Shown here: positions 45,004-54,578 of the stretch, one piece after another
How the letters are laid out: each line of letters opens with the position of its first letter
Numbering within the stretch: the stretch's first letter is position 1
Source: Methylomonas sp. 11b
GTDB taxonomy: Bacteria > Pseudomonadota > Gammaproteobacteria > Methylococcales > Methylomonadaceae
NCBI RefSeq assembly: GCF_000515215.1
Contig: NZ_KI911557.1
Coordinates: 930,001 to 994,000, forward strand
DNA length: 64,000 nucleotides
Direction of reading: 5' to 3'
Made by a program: the position numbers and the translations under genes
The notes under the pieces: generated by a model
Databases searched by the model: none
Seen by the model: the letters and a program-made list of their open reading frames with translations, nothing else
What the model was told of the DNA's origin: nothing

Positions 45004-46320
45004 CTAAAAGCTCGTCAGAGCCAAACCTAGTTTGGTCGCCAAGTCGCGGAACTCCGGAAACGAAGTATTCACATTCGCACAATCCTTGATTGTGATCGGT
45101 CCGGAAGCACGCAAGCCGGCAATCGAAAACGACATCGCAATTCGGTGGTCACCATGAGATTCGACTTCGCCAGTGCCTATGTGGCCGCCGCCATTGATTA
45201 CCATACCGTCTTTGGTTGGTTGCGCATCGACACCGAGAATCTGTAAACCATCCGCCATGACTTGAATGCGGTCTGATTCCTTAACCCGCAACTCCTCCGC
45301 ACCAGTCAATACAGTTTGGCCTTCGGCGCAAGCAGCGGCCACAAACAATACCGGAAACTCATCGATCGCCAGCGGCACCAAATGCTCTGGAATATTGATA
45401 CCTTTCAATTGGCTGGAACGCACCCTGAGATCGGCAACCGGTTCGCCACCCACTTCTCTTTCGTTCAACACTTCAATGTTGGCGCCCATCAACCTCAAAA
45501 TATCAATGATGCCGGTACGGGTTGGATTAATACCGACGTGACGCAAGGTCACATCGGAATCAGGCGCTATACTGGCGCCGACCAGAAAAAACGCCGCCGA
45601 GGAAATATCGCTGGGCACATCAATACGCGCCGCAGTTAACTTGCCTTGGTTAGTGATGCGCGCGGTACTGCCTTCGCGCGTGACCGGGTAGCCGAAACCG
45701 TTCAACATGCGCTCGGTGTGATCGCGGGTTGGTGCAGGTTCGGTGACGCTGGTTTCGCCTTCGGCATACATGCCGGCAAGCAACAAACAGGATTTGACCT
45801 GGGCGCTGGCAATCGGCATATCGTAATGAATGCCTTGTAATTTGCCGGCTTTACCTTTGATATGCAGCGGCGCGGTGCCGTTTTCCTGGGTAATAATCTC
45901 GGCCCCCATCAATGCCAACGGCGCGGTCACCCGTTTCATCGGCCGCGATTCCAGCGACTTGTCGCCAGTCAACACCGTATCGAAAGGCTGACCAGCCAAC
46001 AAACCACTCAGCAATCGCATGGAGGTACCCGAATTACCCAAATACAAAGGCGCTTGCGGCGCTTTTAAGCCGTGCTTGCCAACGCCATGAATTGTCACTT
46101 CCCCATTAACCGGCCCTTCGATTTTTACGCCCATGGCCCGGAACGCTTCCAAGGTAGAAATTGCATCTTCCGCGTTTAAAAAACCGGTGACATGCGTGAC
46201 GCCTTCCGCCAACGAGCCCAGCATGATGGAACGGTGCGACATGGATTTATCGCCAGGCACACGGATTTCGCCGCGCAAACTACCGCCCGGCTGCACTTGA
46301 AAAGTAATGGTTTGTGACAT
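45004..46320 (-). CDS. aroA: 3-phosphoshikimate 1-carboxyvinyltransferase (EPSP synthase)
   Basis: A 438-residue enzyme of the shikimate pathway that joins PEP to shikimate-3-phosphate. Motifs are VPGDKSMSHRSIMLG near the start and LGNSGTSMRLL. This resembles the class II (Agrobacterium/Bacillus-like) form rather than the E. coli class I enzyme, as judged from the GNSGT-x-MRL and SHRSIM patterns. The ATG at 46320 is chosen (purine-rich AAGAAGATTAAC upstream); the frame stays open to 46431 through the tyrA end. It lies 10 bp after tyrA. Confidence 0.95.
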   Translation of the reverse strand: MSQTITFQVQPGGSLRGEIRVPGDKSMSHRSIMLGSLAEGVTHVTGFLNAEDAISTLEAFRAMGVKIEGPVNGEVTIHGVGKHGLKAPQAPLYLGNSGTSMRLLSGLLAGQPFDTVLTGDKSLESRPMKRVTAPLALMGAEIITQENGTAPLHIKGKAGKLQGIHYDMPIASAQVKSCLLLAGMYAEGETSVTEPAPTRDHTERMLNGFGYPVTREGSTARITNQGKLTAARIDVPSDISSAAFFLVGASIAPDSDVTLRHVGINPTRTGIIDILRLMGANIEVLNEREVGGEPVADLRVRSSQLKGINIPEHLVPLAIDEFPVLFVAAACAEGQTVLTGAEELRVKESDRIQVMADGLQILGVDAQPTKDGMVINGGGHIGTGEVESHGDHRIAMSFSIAGLRASGPITIKDCANVNTSFPEFRDLATKLGLALTSF

Positions 46321-46330
46321 GTTAATCTTC

Positions 46331-47206
46331 TTAGTCTTCTTGTTGATCGAGAAAACGCTGCCGGGCATTTCTGGCATACGTAAAGGTTTCGAACAATTGC
46401 GCGGATTGGTCGTCAACCAGCAATTGTTCAATTTTGCTTAATTCCGCTTGAAACTGCCGTATCAAGGGCACGATTTCCTGCTTGTTTGCCAGACAGATGT
46501 CTTGCCACATGGTCGGATCGCTGGAGGCGATGCGGCTGAAATCCCTGAAACCGCCGGCGGCATATTTAAATATCTCGCGCTGTTCGTCCTTACGCCCCAG
46601 CAAACCGACCAAGGCGAAAGCCAGAATATGCGGCAAATGGCTGGTGGCGGCCAGCACAGTGTCGTGATGTTCCACCGACATCACCGAAACGCTGGAGCCG
46701 ATCTTTTCCCAAAACGCATGGATTTTCGCCAGCGCCAGCTTATCGGTGCTTTCTAGCGGCGTCAGGATCAGGCGGCGATTGACAAACAAATCGACGGTCG
46801 AGGCATCAACACCGCTGCGTTCCGCGCCGGCAATCGGATGCGCCGGCACAAAATTCGTCGGTACGCTGCCGAATACCATTTCGAGCGCAGATACCACGCT
46901 GCCCTTAGTGCTGCCGGCATCGCTATAAATAGCATTCGAGTTCCAGTGCGGTTTAATTTGTTCGAAAATAGCCTTCATGCTACCGACCGGCGTGGCAACG
47001 ATTACGCAATCGGTATTTTCCAGCGCTGAAGCTATGTCGGTGTAAAACTCATCAATGACGCCGAGTTGTTTGGCCAATTGCATATTCGGCAGATTTTTCT
47101 CGCGGCCATAGGCGACAACCTCACTGCATAAACCCTGTGCGCGCGCGGCTCTGGCTATCGAACCGCCGATCAAACCTATGCCAATGATGCACAGGCGGTT
47201 AAACAC
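46331..47206 (-). CDS. tyrA: Prephenate dehydrogenase
   Basis: A 291-residue NAD(P)-dependent dehydrogenase that converts prephenate to 4-hydroxyphenylpyruvate for tyrosine. It has GIGLIGGSIA (dinucleotide-binding), PAHPIAGAERSG and the SHLPH catalytic histidine region. It lacks a fused chorismate mutase, unlike enterobacterial TyrA. The start is GTG, whose frame overlaps the hisC stop by 8 bp. Part of an aromatic amino acid operon. Confidence 0.94.
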   Translation of the reverse strand: MFNRLCIIGIGLIGGSIARAARAQGLCSEVVAYGREKNLPNMQLAKQLGVIDEFYTDIASALENTDCVIVATPVGSMKAIFEQIKPHWNSNAIYSDAGSTKGSVVSALEMVFGSVPTNFVPAHPIAGAERSGVDASTVDLFVNRRLILTPLESTDKLALAKIHAFWEKIGSSVSVMSVEHHDTVLAATSHLPHILAFALVGLLGRKDEQREIFKYAAGGFRDFSRIASSDPTMWQDICLANKQEIVPLIRQFQAELSKIEQLLVDDQSAQLFETFTYARNARQRFLDQQED

Positions 47207-48302
47207 CGCTCAACACCTCGCGCAATGATTTTATGAATATTGCGTTTTCGCGTTCGGTGCCGATGCTGACCCGCAGGTGGTGGGGCATTTCATAATTGGC
47301 TACCGGTCGCACGATGACACCCTTGCGCAGCAAGGCCTCGTAAATCGGCATAGCCGCCTGTTTTACATCCACGGAAACGAAATTGCCGGATGAAGGAATC
47401 CAGGGCAAATCCAAATCCTTGAACGCGTCAGTCAACTGCGCCATGCCCGCATTGTTGAGAGCCACGGTCTCATTCAGGTAGTGTATGTCCCCGAGCGCGG
47501 CTTCGGCAGCAGCCAAGGCCAGCATGCTGCAATTGAAAGGCTGGCGCACTCTGTTCAACAGATCGGCGATGTCAGGGGAGGAAATCCCGTAACCGATACG
47601 CAAACCAGCCAACCCATATGCCTTGGAGAACGTGCGGGCTATGATCAGATTTGGATAGCGATTCGGCCAATCCAACGATTCGGTTCGCACGGCAGGATCA
47701 ACAAACTCGTAGTAGGCCTCATCCAAAACGCACAGCACATGAGCAGGCAAATTGGCGATGAAGCTTTCCAGTTCATCTTTATCCAGCAAGGTGCCGGTCG
47801 GATTATTGGGATTGGCGATAAACACCAGACGTGTTTGCGAACCAACTTGTTGGCTCATCGCTGTTAAATCGTGGCCGTAATTTTTGGCGGGCACGACTTT
47901 AGCCTTAGCCCCCACGGCCTGCGTCAGTATCGGATACAGCGCAAACGCATGCTGGGAAAACACTACTTCCAATTCCGGCGTAACGAAGGTGCGCATCACC
48001 AATTCCAGGATCTCGCTGGAACCGTTACCCAAGGTAATTTGTTCGGGAGCCACGCTTAATTTAGCAGATAGTGCGGCTTTCAACGCAAAACCGCTGCCAT
48101 CGGGATAACGGGTTAGTTCGGGCAATGTCGCTTGGATAGCGGCGGCAACTTTCGCACCGGTGCCCAGGGGATTTTCATTGGACGCCAACTTAATGACTTC
48201 TGCTATACCCAGCTCGCGTTGCAATTCTTCAACCGGTTTGCCAGGCACGTAAGGCACCAGCTGTTGAACGCCGGCAGTAGCAAGTTCTAAAAATTTGTTC
48301 AT
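47199..48302 (-). CDS. hisC: Histidinol-phosphate / aromatic aminotransferase
   Basis: A 367-residue class I/II PLP aminotransferase with ANPNNPTG, LDEAYYEF and the PLP-lysine motif RTFSKAYGLAGLRIGYG. HisC makes histidinol phosphate, and copies placed between pheA and tyrA, as here, often act mainly on phenylpyruvate and hydroxyphenylpyruvate in aromatic amino acid synthesis. Which substrate dominates cannot be told from sequence by eye. ATG at 48302, 11 bp after pheA. Confidence 0.92.
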   Translation of the reverse strand: MNKFLELATAGVQQLVPYVPGKPVEELQRELGIAEVIKLASNENPLGTGAKVAAAIQATLPELTRYPDGSGFALKAALSAKLSVAPEQITLGNGSSEILELVMRTFVTPELEVVFSQHAFALYPILTQAVGAKAKVVPAKNYGHDLTAMSQQVGSQTRLVFIANPNNPTGTLLDKDELESFIANLPAHVLCVLDEAYYEFVDPAVRTESLDWPNRYPNLIIARTFSKAYGLAGLRIGYGISSPDIADLLNRVRQPFNCSMLALAAAEAALGDIHYLNETVALNNAGMAQLTDAFKDLDLPWIPSSGNFVSVDVKQAAMPIYEALLRKGVIVRPVANYEMPHHLRVSIGTERENAIFIKSLREVLSGV

Positions 48303-48313
48303 CGACCTAAGAT

Positions 48314-49399
48314 TTAAATGACGGCTTTTGGATAAGAGCCGAGGATTTTCAACATTTTGACGTTGTTTTGCAGGGTTTCCAGGGCTTTGGCAACATCAGG
48401 ATCATCTCGATGACCATCAATATCAATAAAAAACACGTATTCCCACAAGCCCTGCCGCGATGGCCGGGACTCTATGTGCGCCATGCTGATGCCGTATTCG
48501 GCAAACGGCCCCAGAATTTTATGTAGCGCGCCAGCCTGATTGCCGGTAGATACCAAAATGGAGGTTTTATCGAGCCCGGTGGATGCCGGCTGCTGCTTAC
48601 CGATGACGATAAAGCGCGTGGTATTGTTGGATTCATCCTCGATATGCTGTTCGATGATGTTCAACTCATACAATTCGGCCGCCATCAAGCCGGCTATCGC
48701 GGCTTTATTGTGGTCCAAAGACGCTAGTCTGGCGGCTTCGGCATTACTGCTGACCGCCGTGCAAGGCACACCAGGCAAATAGCTATTTAACCATTGCCGA
48801 CATTGCGCCAGAGATTGCTGATGCGAATAAACTTCGTTAATCGCCGCCAACGTATCCATTTTGCCGAGCAGATTTTGATGCACCCGAATTTCGACTTCAC
48901 CGCAAATTTGCAGTGAGGTGGTCATGAAGCGATCCAGCGTATGCGCAATCACGCCTTCGGTGGAATTTTCCACCGGCACCACGCCGAATTGGCAATGACC
49001 GGTTTCCACAGCCAGAAAAATCTCCGGAATCGTAGCGGCCGGGATGCCTTTGACGGCGTGGCCAAAGTGTTTGAAAGTTGCTTGCTGAGTAAACGTACCG
49101 ACCGGCCCTAAAAACGCCACTTCCAAGGGCTTTTCCAAGGCCAAACAAGCCGACATCAATTCCCGGAATAGATGCACAGACGCATCATCACTCAACGGGC
49201 CTGGATTCAGCTCTTTGATTTTACGCAACACTTGAGCTTCGCGATCAGCACGATAAAAACTACCGGTTTCACCTTCTGCCATTTTGGTTCTGGCTACTTC
49301 AATAGCACACTCCGCTCGTCGATTGATCAACTGCAATATTTGCTGATCAATCGCGTCGATACGTTCGCGCAGCTCCGATAAAGGAATAATCGCCGTCAT
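48314..49399 (-). CDS. pheA: Bifunctional chorismate mutase / prephenate dehydratase
   Basis: A 361-residue bifunctional enzyme of phenylalanine synthesis. Residues 1 to about 90 are an AroQ-type chorismate mutase (ELRERIDAIDQQILQLINRRAE), about 95-275 the dehydratase (GPVGTFTQQATFKHFG, PVENSTEGV and NNTTRFIVIG with the conserved TRF) and the C-terminal part an ACT domain (HKILGPFAEYGISMAHIESRPS) for feedback control by phenylalanine. It sits 11 bp after serC. Confidence 0.96.
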   Translation of the reverse strand: MTAIIPLSELRERIDAIDQQILQLINRRAECAIEVARTKMAEGETGSFYRADREAQVLRKIKELNPGPLSDDASVHLFRELMSACLALEKPLEVAFLGPVGTFTQQATFKHFGHAVKGIPAATIPEIFLAVETGHCQFGVVPVENSTEGVIAHTLDRFMTTSLQICGEVEIRVHQNLLGKMDTLAAINEVYSHQQSLAQCRQWLNSYLPGVPCTAVSSNAEAARLASLDHNKAAIAGLMAAELYELNIIEQHIEDESNNTTRFIVIGKQQPASTGLDKTSILVSTGNQAGALHKILGPFAEYGISMAHIESRPSRQGLWEYVFFIDIDGHRDDPDVAKALETLQNNVKMLKILGSYPKAVI

Positions 49400-49410
49400 T
49401 TTTGGATTGT

Positions 49411-50490
49411 TTAGTGAGTACGTTCGAACTCGGCCATGAAATCGATCAAGGCATCGACCCCGGCTTCCGGCATGGCGTTGTAAATACTCGCACGCATGCC
49501 CCCGACCGAGCGGTGACCAGCAAGCGTACTAAGGCCGTTTTTCTCGGCCAACGCCAAAAATTCTTTGTCCAGCGCCGCATCCGCCAACACGAAAGGCACG
49601 TTCATTCTGGAGCGGTAGTCTTTCACCACCGGATTGCTATAAAGGCTGGATTCATCGATAGCCTGGTATAGCTTGCCGGCTTTACGAATATTTTGCTGCT
49701 CGATGGCTGCGATACCGCCTTGCTGTTTCAGCCATTGCAGCACCAATCCCAACAGATACCAGTTATAGGTGGCAGGCGTATTCAACATGGAGTCGGCTTT
49801 TGCCTGTTGCTGGTAGTCGAACACTGCCGGCACGGTTTTCGGTGCCAAGCCAACCAAATCGTCCCGAACGATAACCACGGTCACACCGGACGGCCCCATG
49901 TTTTTCTGCGTACCGGCATAAATAATACCGTAGCGGCTAACATCGACCGGACGCGACAAGATATTCGAGGACATATCGCACACCAACGGTAAATCGCCGG
50001 CATCAGGCACTTCGGAAAATTCTACGCCGTGGATGGTTTCGTTAGAGGTGTAGTGCAGATAAGCAGCGTCTTTATCGATATTCCAGGTATCGAACGCTGG
50101 AATAGTGGTGAATTTTTCCGCTTCCGAGGTAGCCGCAAGCTGTACTTCGCAATATTTACCTGCTTCCTTGATTGCACTAGTCGACCATGCGCCGGTATTC
50201 GCATAACCGGCCTTGGTTTTACCGTTGAGAATATTCTGCGGAATCATCGCGAATTGCGCGCTGGCGCCACCTTGCAGGAACAGTACCTTGTAATTAGCAG
50301 GAATGCCGAGCAGTTCGATCAGATCGTTTTTCATCGCTTCGGCTATGGCCATGAAATGCTTACCACGATGACTCATTTCCATCACCGACATGCCGCTATC
50401 TTGCCAATCCAACATCTCTTGTTGAGCTTGCAACAACACCGATTCCGGCAACATCGACGGGCCGGCGCTAAAGTTGTAAATCCTTGCCAT
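49411..50490 (-). CDS. serC: Phosphoserine aminotransferase
   Basis: A 359-residue PLP enzyme of serine and pyridoxal phosphate synthesis. It begins MARIYNFSAGPSMLPESVL, has the cofactor lysine in AGTQKNMGPSG and ends normally (DFMAEFERTH). It lies 2 bp after gyrA and starts the biosynthetic section of the run; gyrA-serC-pheA adjacency is common in gammaproteobacteria. ATG at 50490. Confidence 0.97.
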   Translation of the reverse strand: MARIYNFSAGPSMLPESVLLQAQQEMLDWQDSGMSVMEMSHRGKHFMAIAEAMKNDLIELLGIPANYKVLFLQGGASAQFAMIPQNILNGKTKAGYANTGAWSTSAIKEAGKYCEVQLAATSEAEKFTTIPAFDTWNIDKDAAYLHYTSNETIHGVEFSEVPDAGDLPLVCDMSSNILSRPVDVSRYGIIYAGTQKNMGPSGVTVVIVRDDLVGLAPKTVPAVFDYQQQAKADSMLNTPATYNWYLLGLVLQWLKQQGGIAAIEQQNIRKAGKLYQAIDESSLYSNPVVKDYRSRMNVPFVLADAALDKEFLALAEKNGLSTLAGHRSVGGMRASIYNAMPEAGVDALIDFMAEFERTH

Positions 50491-50492
50491 GC

Positions 50493-53102
50493 TTATTCCT
50501 CTTCTCCGCCTTGTTCGGCGCTATCTGCTGGAACATCGGTTTCGTCAATATCGCCTTCGGCGTCATCGTCTTCATCGCCCAGACCATCAATGCGATCCAC
50601 GCCGACGACTCTTTCGCCCTTATCCAGACGAATCACCGTGACGCCTTGGGTGTTTCTGCCGACCACGGAAATTTCCTTCACCCGCGTGCGTACTAAAATG
50701 CCGCCATCGGTAATCAGCATAATTTCGTCGGTATCGTTGACCAATACCGCACCGACCACTGCGCCGTTACGCTCAGAGGTTTGAATCGCTATCAAACCCT
50801 GACCGCCACGTCTATGCTGGGTAAATTCTTCGAGCTTGGTCCGTTTGCCGTAACCGTTTTCGGTGATATTCAACACCGTGCCTTCGCTGGCGATAATCAG
50901 CGAAATGACTTTTTGACCTTCTTGCAAGCGAATGCCACGCACCCCGGTAGCGGTTCTGCCCATCGAGCGCACATCGGTTTCGTTGAAACAGACCGCTTTG
51001 CCGTCGCTGCTGAACAACAATACGTTTTGCTGACCGTCGGTAATCGCTACGCCCACCAACGTATCATTCTCGTTTAAATCTATCGCGATTTTACCGTTGC
51101 TGCGTTGACGTTCGAATTCAGGCAACGGGGTTTTTTTCACGGTACCTGAAGACGTTGCCATAAAAATGTATTTGTCGGCACTGTATTCACGGACCGGCAA
51201 CATTGCATTGATTTTCTCGCCTTCTTCCAACGGCAACAAATTCACGAAAGGCTTACCGCGCGATGCCCGACTGGCGACCGGCAAATTAAACACCCGTAAC
51301 CAATAGACTTTACCCGCTGACGAGAAACATAAAATCGTATCGTGGGTATTGGCGATGATCAGTTTTTCAACGAAATCATTTTCCTTCGTCGCCGTCGCCG
51401 ACTTACCGCGACCACCGCGACGCTGGGCTTTGTAATCGCTGAGCGGCTGGGTTTTCACGTAACCTTCGTGCGACATCGTCACCACCATATCTTCTTCGGT
51501 GATGAGATCTTCAGCGGATAGATTGGAGTAATCCTGGACGATTTCGGTGCGGCGGGCATCGCCGTATTGGGTTTTGATTTCTTCCAGCTCTTCGCGGATC
51601 ACTTCCATCAAGCGCACATCGTTGCCGAGAATATGCAGATATTCGTCGATCAGCTCTAGCAATTGCTTGTATTCGTTGACGATTTTTTCTTGTTCCAAAC
51701 CGGTCAAACGATGCAAACGCAAATCCAGGATTGCTTGGGCCTGGGCTTCCGACAAACGATACGCACCATCCGCCAAACCAAACTCAACGGATAAATCATC
51801 GGGCCTCGAACGGTCGGCGTCGGCTCTATCCAGCAATGCAGCCACCAAGCCGGCTTTCCAGGTCTGCGCCAGCAAACCCACTTTAGCTTCTTGCGGATTC
51901 GGCGAAGATTTGATCAACTCGATCATTTCGTCGATGTTAGCTAAGGCTACCGCCAAACCTTCGAGGATATGCGCCCGCTCCCGCGCCTTCCGCAAGTTGT
52001 AAATCGTTCTACGGGTGACTATCTCGCGACGGTGATCGACGAATGCGGCGAGAATCTCTTTCAGACCCATCAGGTGCGGGCGACCGTCGTATAGCGCCAC
52101 CATGTTGATACCAAACACGGTCTGCATCTGGGTTTGTTTGTACAGATTATTCAGCACCACGTCCGGCACCTCGCCGCGGCGCAATTCGATGACCATGCGC
52201 ATACCATCCTTGTCTGACTCGTCGCGCAGGCCCGAGATACCGTCTAGCTTGCCTTCTTTGACCAATTCGGCGATTTTTTCCAACAAGCGGGCTTTGTTGA
52301 CCTGGTAAGGTAGCTCAGTGGTGATAATGGCTTGGCGGCCGCTATCGCCTATGTCTTCAAAATGGCTGCGGCCGCGCAGGTAAATACGGCCACGGCCCGT
52401 GGCATACGCTTCAAAAATACCGGAGGCGCCATTGATAATACCGGCGGTTGGAAAATCCGGTCCCGGCACGATTTGCATCAATTCCGGAATAGTCAGATCG
52501 GGATTTTCGATCAAGGCCAAACAAGCGCTGATAATCTCGCTGAGATTATGCGGCGGAATATTGGTCGCCATGCCAACCGCGATACCCGACGAGCCATTGA
52601 CCAACAAGGTTGGCACTCGGGTGGGCATAACGGTAGGTTCGGATTCCGATTCGTCGTAGTTGGCGACGAAATCCACGGTTTCCTTGTCCAGGTCAGCGAG
52701 TAATTCATGGGCAATTTTCGACATCCGCACTTCGGTATACCGCATCGCCGCCGGCGAATCACCGTCCACAGAACCAAAGTTACCTTGACCGTCAATTAAC
52801 ATGTACCGCAAAGAAAACGGCTGAGCCATGCGGACCATGGTGTCGTAAACGGCTGTATCGCCATGCGGGTGGTATTTACCGATCACGTCACCGACGATAC
52901 GCGCGGATTTTTTATAGGGTTTGTTCCAATCGTTCCCTAGTTCGTTCATCGCATAAAGCACGCGACGGTGCACCGGCTTGAGGCCGTCTCTGACATCGGG
53001 AAGTGCCCTGCCGACGATGACGCTCATGGCATAATCGAGGTAGGATTGTTTCATCTCGTCTTCGAGATTGACGGGGATAATTTCTTTAGCGAAGTCTGAC
53101 AT
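50493..53102 (-). CDS. gyrA: DNA gyrase subunit A
   Basis: An 869-residue type II topoisomerase subunit that breaks and rejoins DNA during supercoiling. The catalytic tyrosine is Y122 ([10 protein letters not shown]), and the quinolone-determining segment reads [10 protein letters not shown] with Thr83 and Asp87. Thr at position 83 is also the wild-type residue in some other gammaproteobacteria, so it does not by itself indicate resistance. The C-terminal beta-pinwheel contains the GyrA box QRRGGRG and ends in a long acidic tail ([14 protein letters not shown]...). ATG at 53102. Confidence 0.98.
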   Translation of the reverse strand: MSDFAKEIIPVNLEDEMKQSYLDYAMSVIVGRALPDVRDGLKPVHRRVLYAMNELGNDWNKPYKKSARIVGDVIGKYHPHGDTAVYDTMVRMAQPFSLRYMLIDGQGNFGSVDGDSPAAMRYTEVRMSKIAHELLADLDKETVDFVANYDESESEPTVMPTRVPTLLVNGSSGIAVGMATNIPPHNLSEIISACLALIENPDLTIPELMQIVPGPDFPTAGIINGASGIFEAYATGRGRIYLRGRSHFEDIGDSGRQAIITTELPYQVNKARLLEKIAELVKEGKLDGISGLRDESDKDGMRMVIELRRGEVPDVVLNNLYKQTQMQTVFGINMVALYDGRPHLMGLKEILAAFVDHRREIVTRRTIYNLRKARERAHILEGLAVALANIDEMIELIKSSPNPQEAKVGLLAQTWKAGLVAALLDRADADRSRPDDLSVEFGLADGAYRLSEAQAQAILDLRLHRLTGLEQEKIVNEYKQLLELIDEYLHILGNDVRLMEVIREELEEIKTQYGDARRTEIVQDYSNLSAEDLITEEDMVVTMSHEGYVKTQPLSDYKAQRRGGRGKSATATKENDFVEKLIIANTHDTILCFSSAGKVYWLRVFNLPVASRASRGKPFVNLLPLEEGEKINAMLPVREYSADKYIFMATSSGTVKKTPLPEFERQRSNGKIAIDLNENDTLVGVAITDGQQNVLLFSSDGKAVCFNETDVRSMGRTATGVRGIRLQEGQKVISLIIASEGTVLNITENGYGKRTKLEEFTQHRRGGQGLIAIQTSERNGAVVGAVLVNDTDEIMLITDGGILVRTRVKEISVVGRNTQGVTVIRLDKGERVVGVDRIDGLGDEDDDAEGDIDETDVPADSAEQGGEEE

Positions 53103-53228
53103 GGGTCCGTGGTTCCAGTGCAGTCGAAAGCTTATCGATCGACGGGTTAGCCTGAAGCATCAATTCCATTTACGCATGGCTAACAGGTTTATAAAGCCGT
53201 CGATTATAGCAAACGCCACCCTCTGCCG

Positions 53229-53948
53229 TCAGGCAAAAATCTCGGTCAAAAAGTTTTGCATCGCTTGCCAAGACCGGCGATCAGCAATCGGCTGATAAAC
53301 TGTACCAAAATCGGGATTATTAGCCACAGGGTTGGTAAACGCGTGCATCGTGTGGCCGTAACTATGCAACTGCCAGTCCGCACCTGCCTTAGTTAATTCG
53401 TCTTGCAAGGCAAGTACTTGCTCAGCGGAGGCCATGGGGTCATCATAGCCATGCAACACCAGTACCTTAGCCTTGATTTGGGGGTTCGGGATATTTTCAG
53501 GCGCACCGAGCAAGCCATGAAACGACACAACCCCGCGAATATCCACGCCGATCCGCGCCAAATCCAGCGCACACAAACCGCCAAAACAAAAACCTATCGC
53601 CGCAATCCTAGCGTTGTCGGCCCATGGCATTAGTTTGACAGTGGATAGCGCCGCCCGTAAGCGCTGTTGCAATTTCCCCCGATCTTGTATGAAGGGTTGC
53701 ATCAATGCGGCGTTTTGTTCCGGCGTCTTCCCCAGGACGCCTTTGCCGTACATATCCGTAGCGAACGCCAAATAACCCAGTTCCGCCAATTTGAGAGCCT
53801 TATCGGCCACAAACTGGTCTCGTCCGCCCCAAGCATGATGGATCAGCACCACCGGTCTCTGCCCAATAATTGCATCGTCATAAGCAAAAAAACCTTCCAG
53901 CACCGTGTCGCGATCCAGGTAACTGACGGTGTTCGACATTATTGCCAT
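53229..53948 (-). CDS. Dienelactone hydrolase family protein
   Basis: A 239-residue alpha/beta hydrolase with the dienelactone-hydrolase nucleophile motif GFCFGG (Cys121), an Asp in HGYDDPMA and a His in YGHTMHAF. The family cleaves lactones and related esters; the true substrate is unknown. ATG at 53948 follows AGGAAAAAGCTT, so this start is preferred over an ATG three codons later. It lies 22 bp after the phosphatase gene, probably one transcript, although the functional link is not obvious. Confidence 0.87.
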   Translation of the reverse strand: MAIMSNTVSYLDRDTVLEGFFAYDDAIIGQRPVVLIHHAWGGRDQFVADKALKLAELGYLAFATDMYGKGVLGKTPEQNAALMQPFIQDRGKLQQRLRAALSTVKLMPWADNARIAAIGFCFGGLCALDLARIGVDIRGVVSFHGLLGAPENIPNPQIKAKVLVLHGYDDPMASAEQVLALQDELTKAGADWQLHSYGHTMHAFTNPVANNPDFGTVYQPIADRRSWQAMQNFLTEIFA

Positions 53949-53970
53949 AAGCTTTTTCCTATCCCGTTAA

Positions 53971-54453
53971 TCACAGCTCGCCAGTTTGTTGCAATGCTTG
54001 CAAAAATCCCGCCGATGCCTCTTCGACCATATCCAGTACCCGCTCGAAACCATAACTACCACCGTAGTAAGGGTCTGGCACTTCGCGTTGATTCAAGTGC
54101 GGCGCATAATCGAGAAAATGCCGAATCTTATGGCTCAAATCAATCGGACAGGCTTCTTTCAATATGGCGTGATTTTCGTCGTCCATGACCAGTATGTGAT
54201 CGAACGCTTCAAAATCTGCGGATACAACTTTGCGCGCCCGCAGATGCTTCAATTCAACCCCTCTGTCTCGAGCGGCTTTTTGCGCACGCAGATCGGGCGC
54301 GTCGCCAATGTGGTAGGCGTGGGTACCCGCGGAATCTATTTGAAAGCGTTCCCCCAGGTTTCTTGTAGTCACCAAATGAGAGAAAACGCCTTCCGCGGTG
54401 GGCGATCTACAGATGTTACCCATACACACAAACAAAACCTTGATTTTCCGCAT
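53971..54453 (-). CDS. Low-molecular-weight protein-tyrosine phosphatase
   Basis: A 160-residue phosphatase with the signature CMGNICRS (C10-x5-R16) near the N-terminus and the acid loop VPDPYYGG (about residues 125-131). Such enzymes dephosphorylate tyrosine residues or small phosphomolecules, sometimes controlling polysaccharide export. No BY-kinase or polysaccharide genes are close. The ATG at 54453 is taken from homology (MRKIKVLFVCMGN); no ribosome site is obvious. The in-frame start at 54510 would add 19 residues that do not fit the family. Confidence 0.93.
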   Translation of the reverse strand: MRKIKVLFVCMGNICRSPTAEGVFSHLVTTRNLGERFQIDSAGTHAYHIGDAPDLRAQKAARDRGVELKHLRARKVVSADFEAFDHILVMDDENHAILKEACPIDLSHKIRHFLDYAPHLNQREVPDPYYGGSYGFERVLDMVEEASAGFLQALQQTGEL

Positions 54454-54578
54454 AGTTGTTAAGTTTTTAGAATAGATGACGCTAAATTGTAAGCTATACT
54501 CGGTTGGCATGTCTTCAGGACGGTACTGGAAAGACAGTTAATACAAGAAATTTAAAGCGTATTTTAGGGGAGTTTCGA

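Noticed and set aside
52970..52990. Quinolone-resistance mutation suggested by Thr83 in GyrA
   Set aside because: Thr is a normal wild-type residue at this position in some gammaproteobacteria, and Asp87 is intact. The codon itself lies at about 52854-52856.
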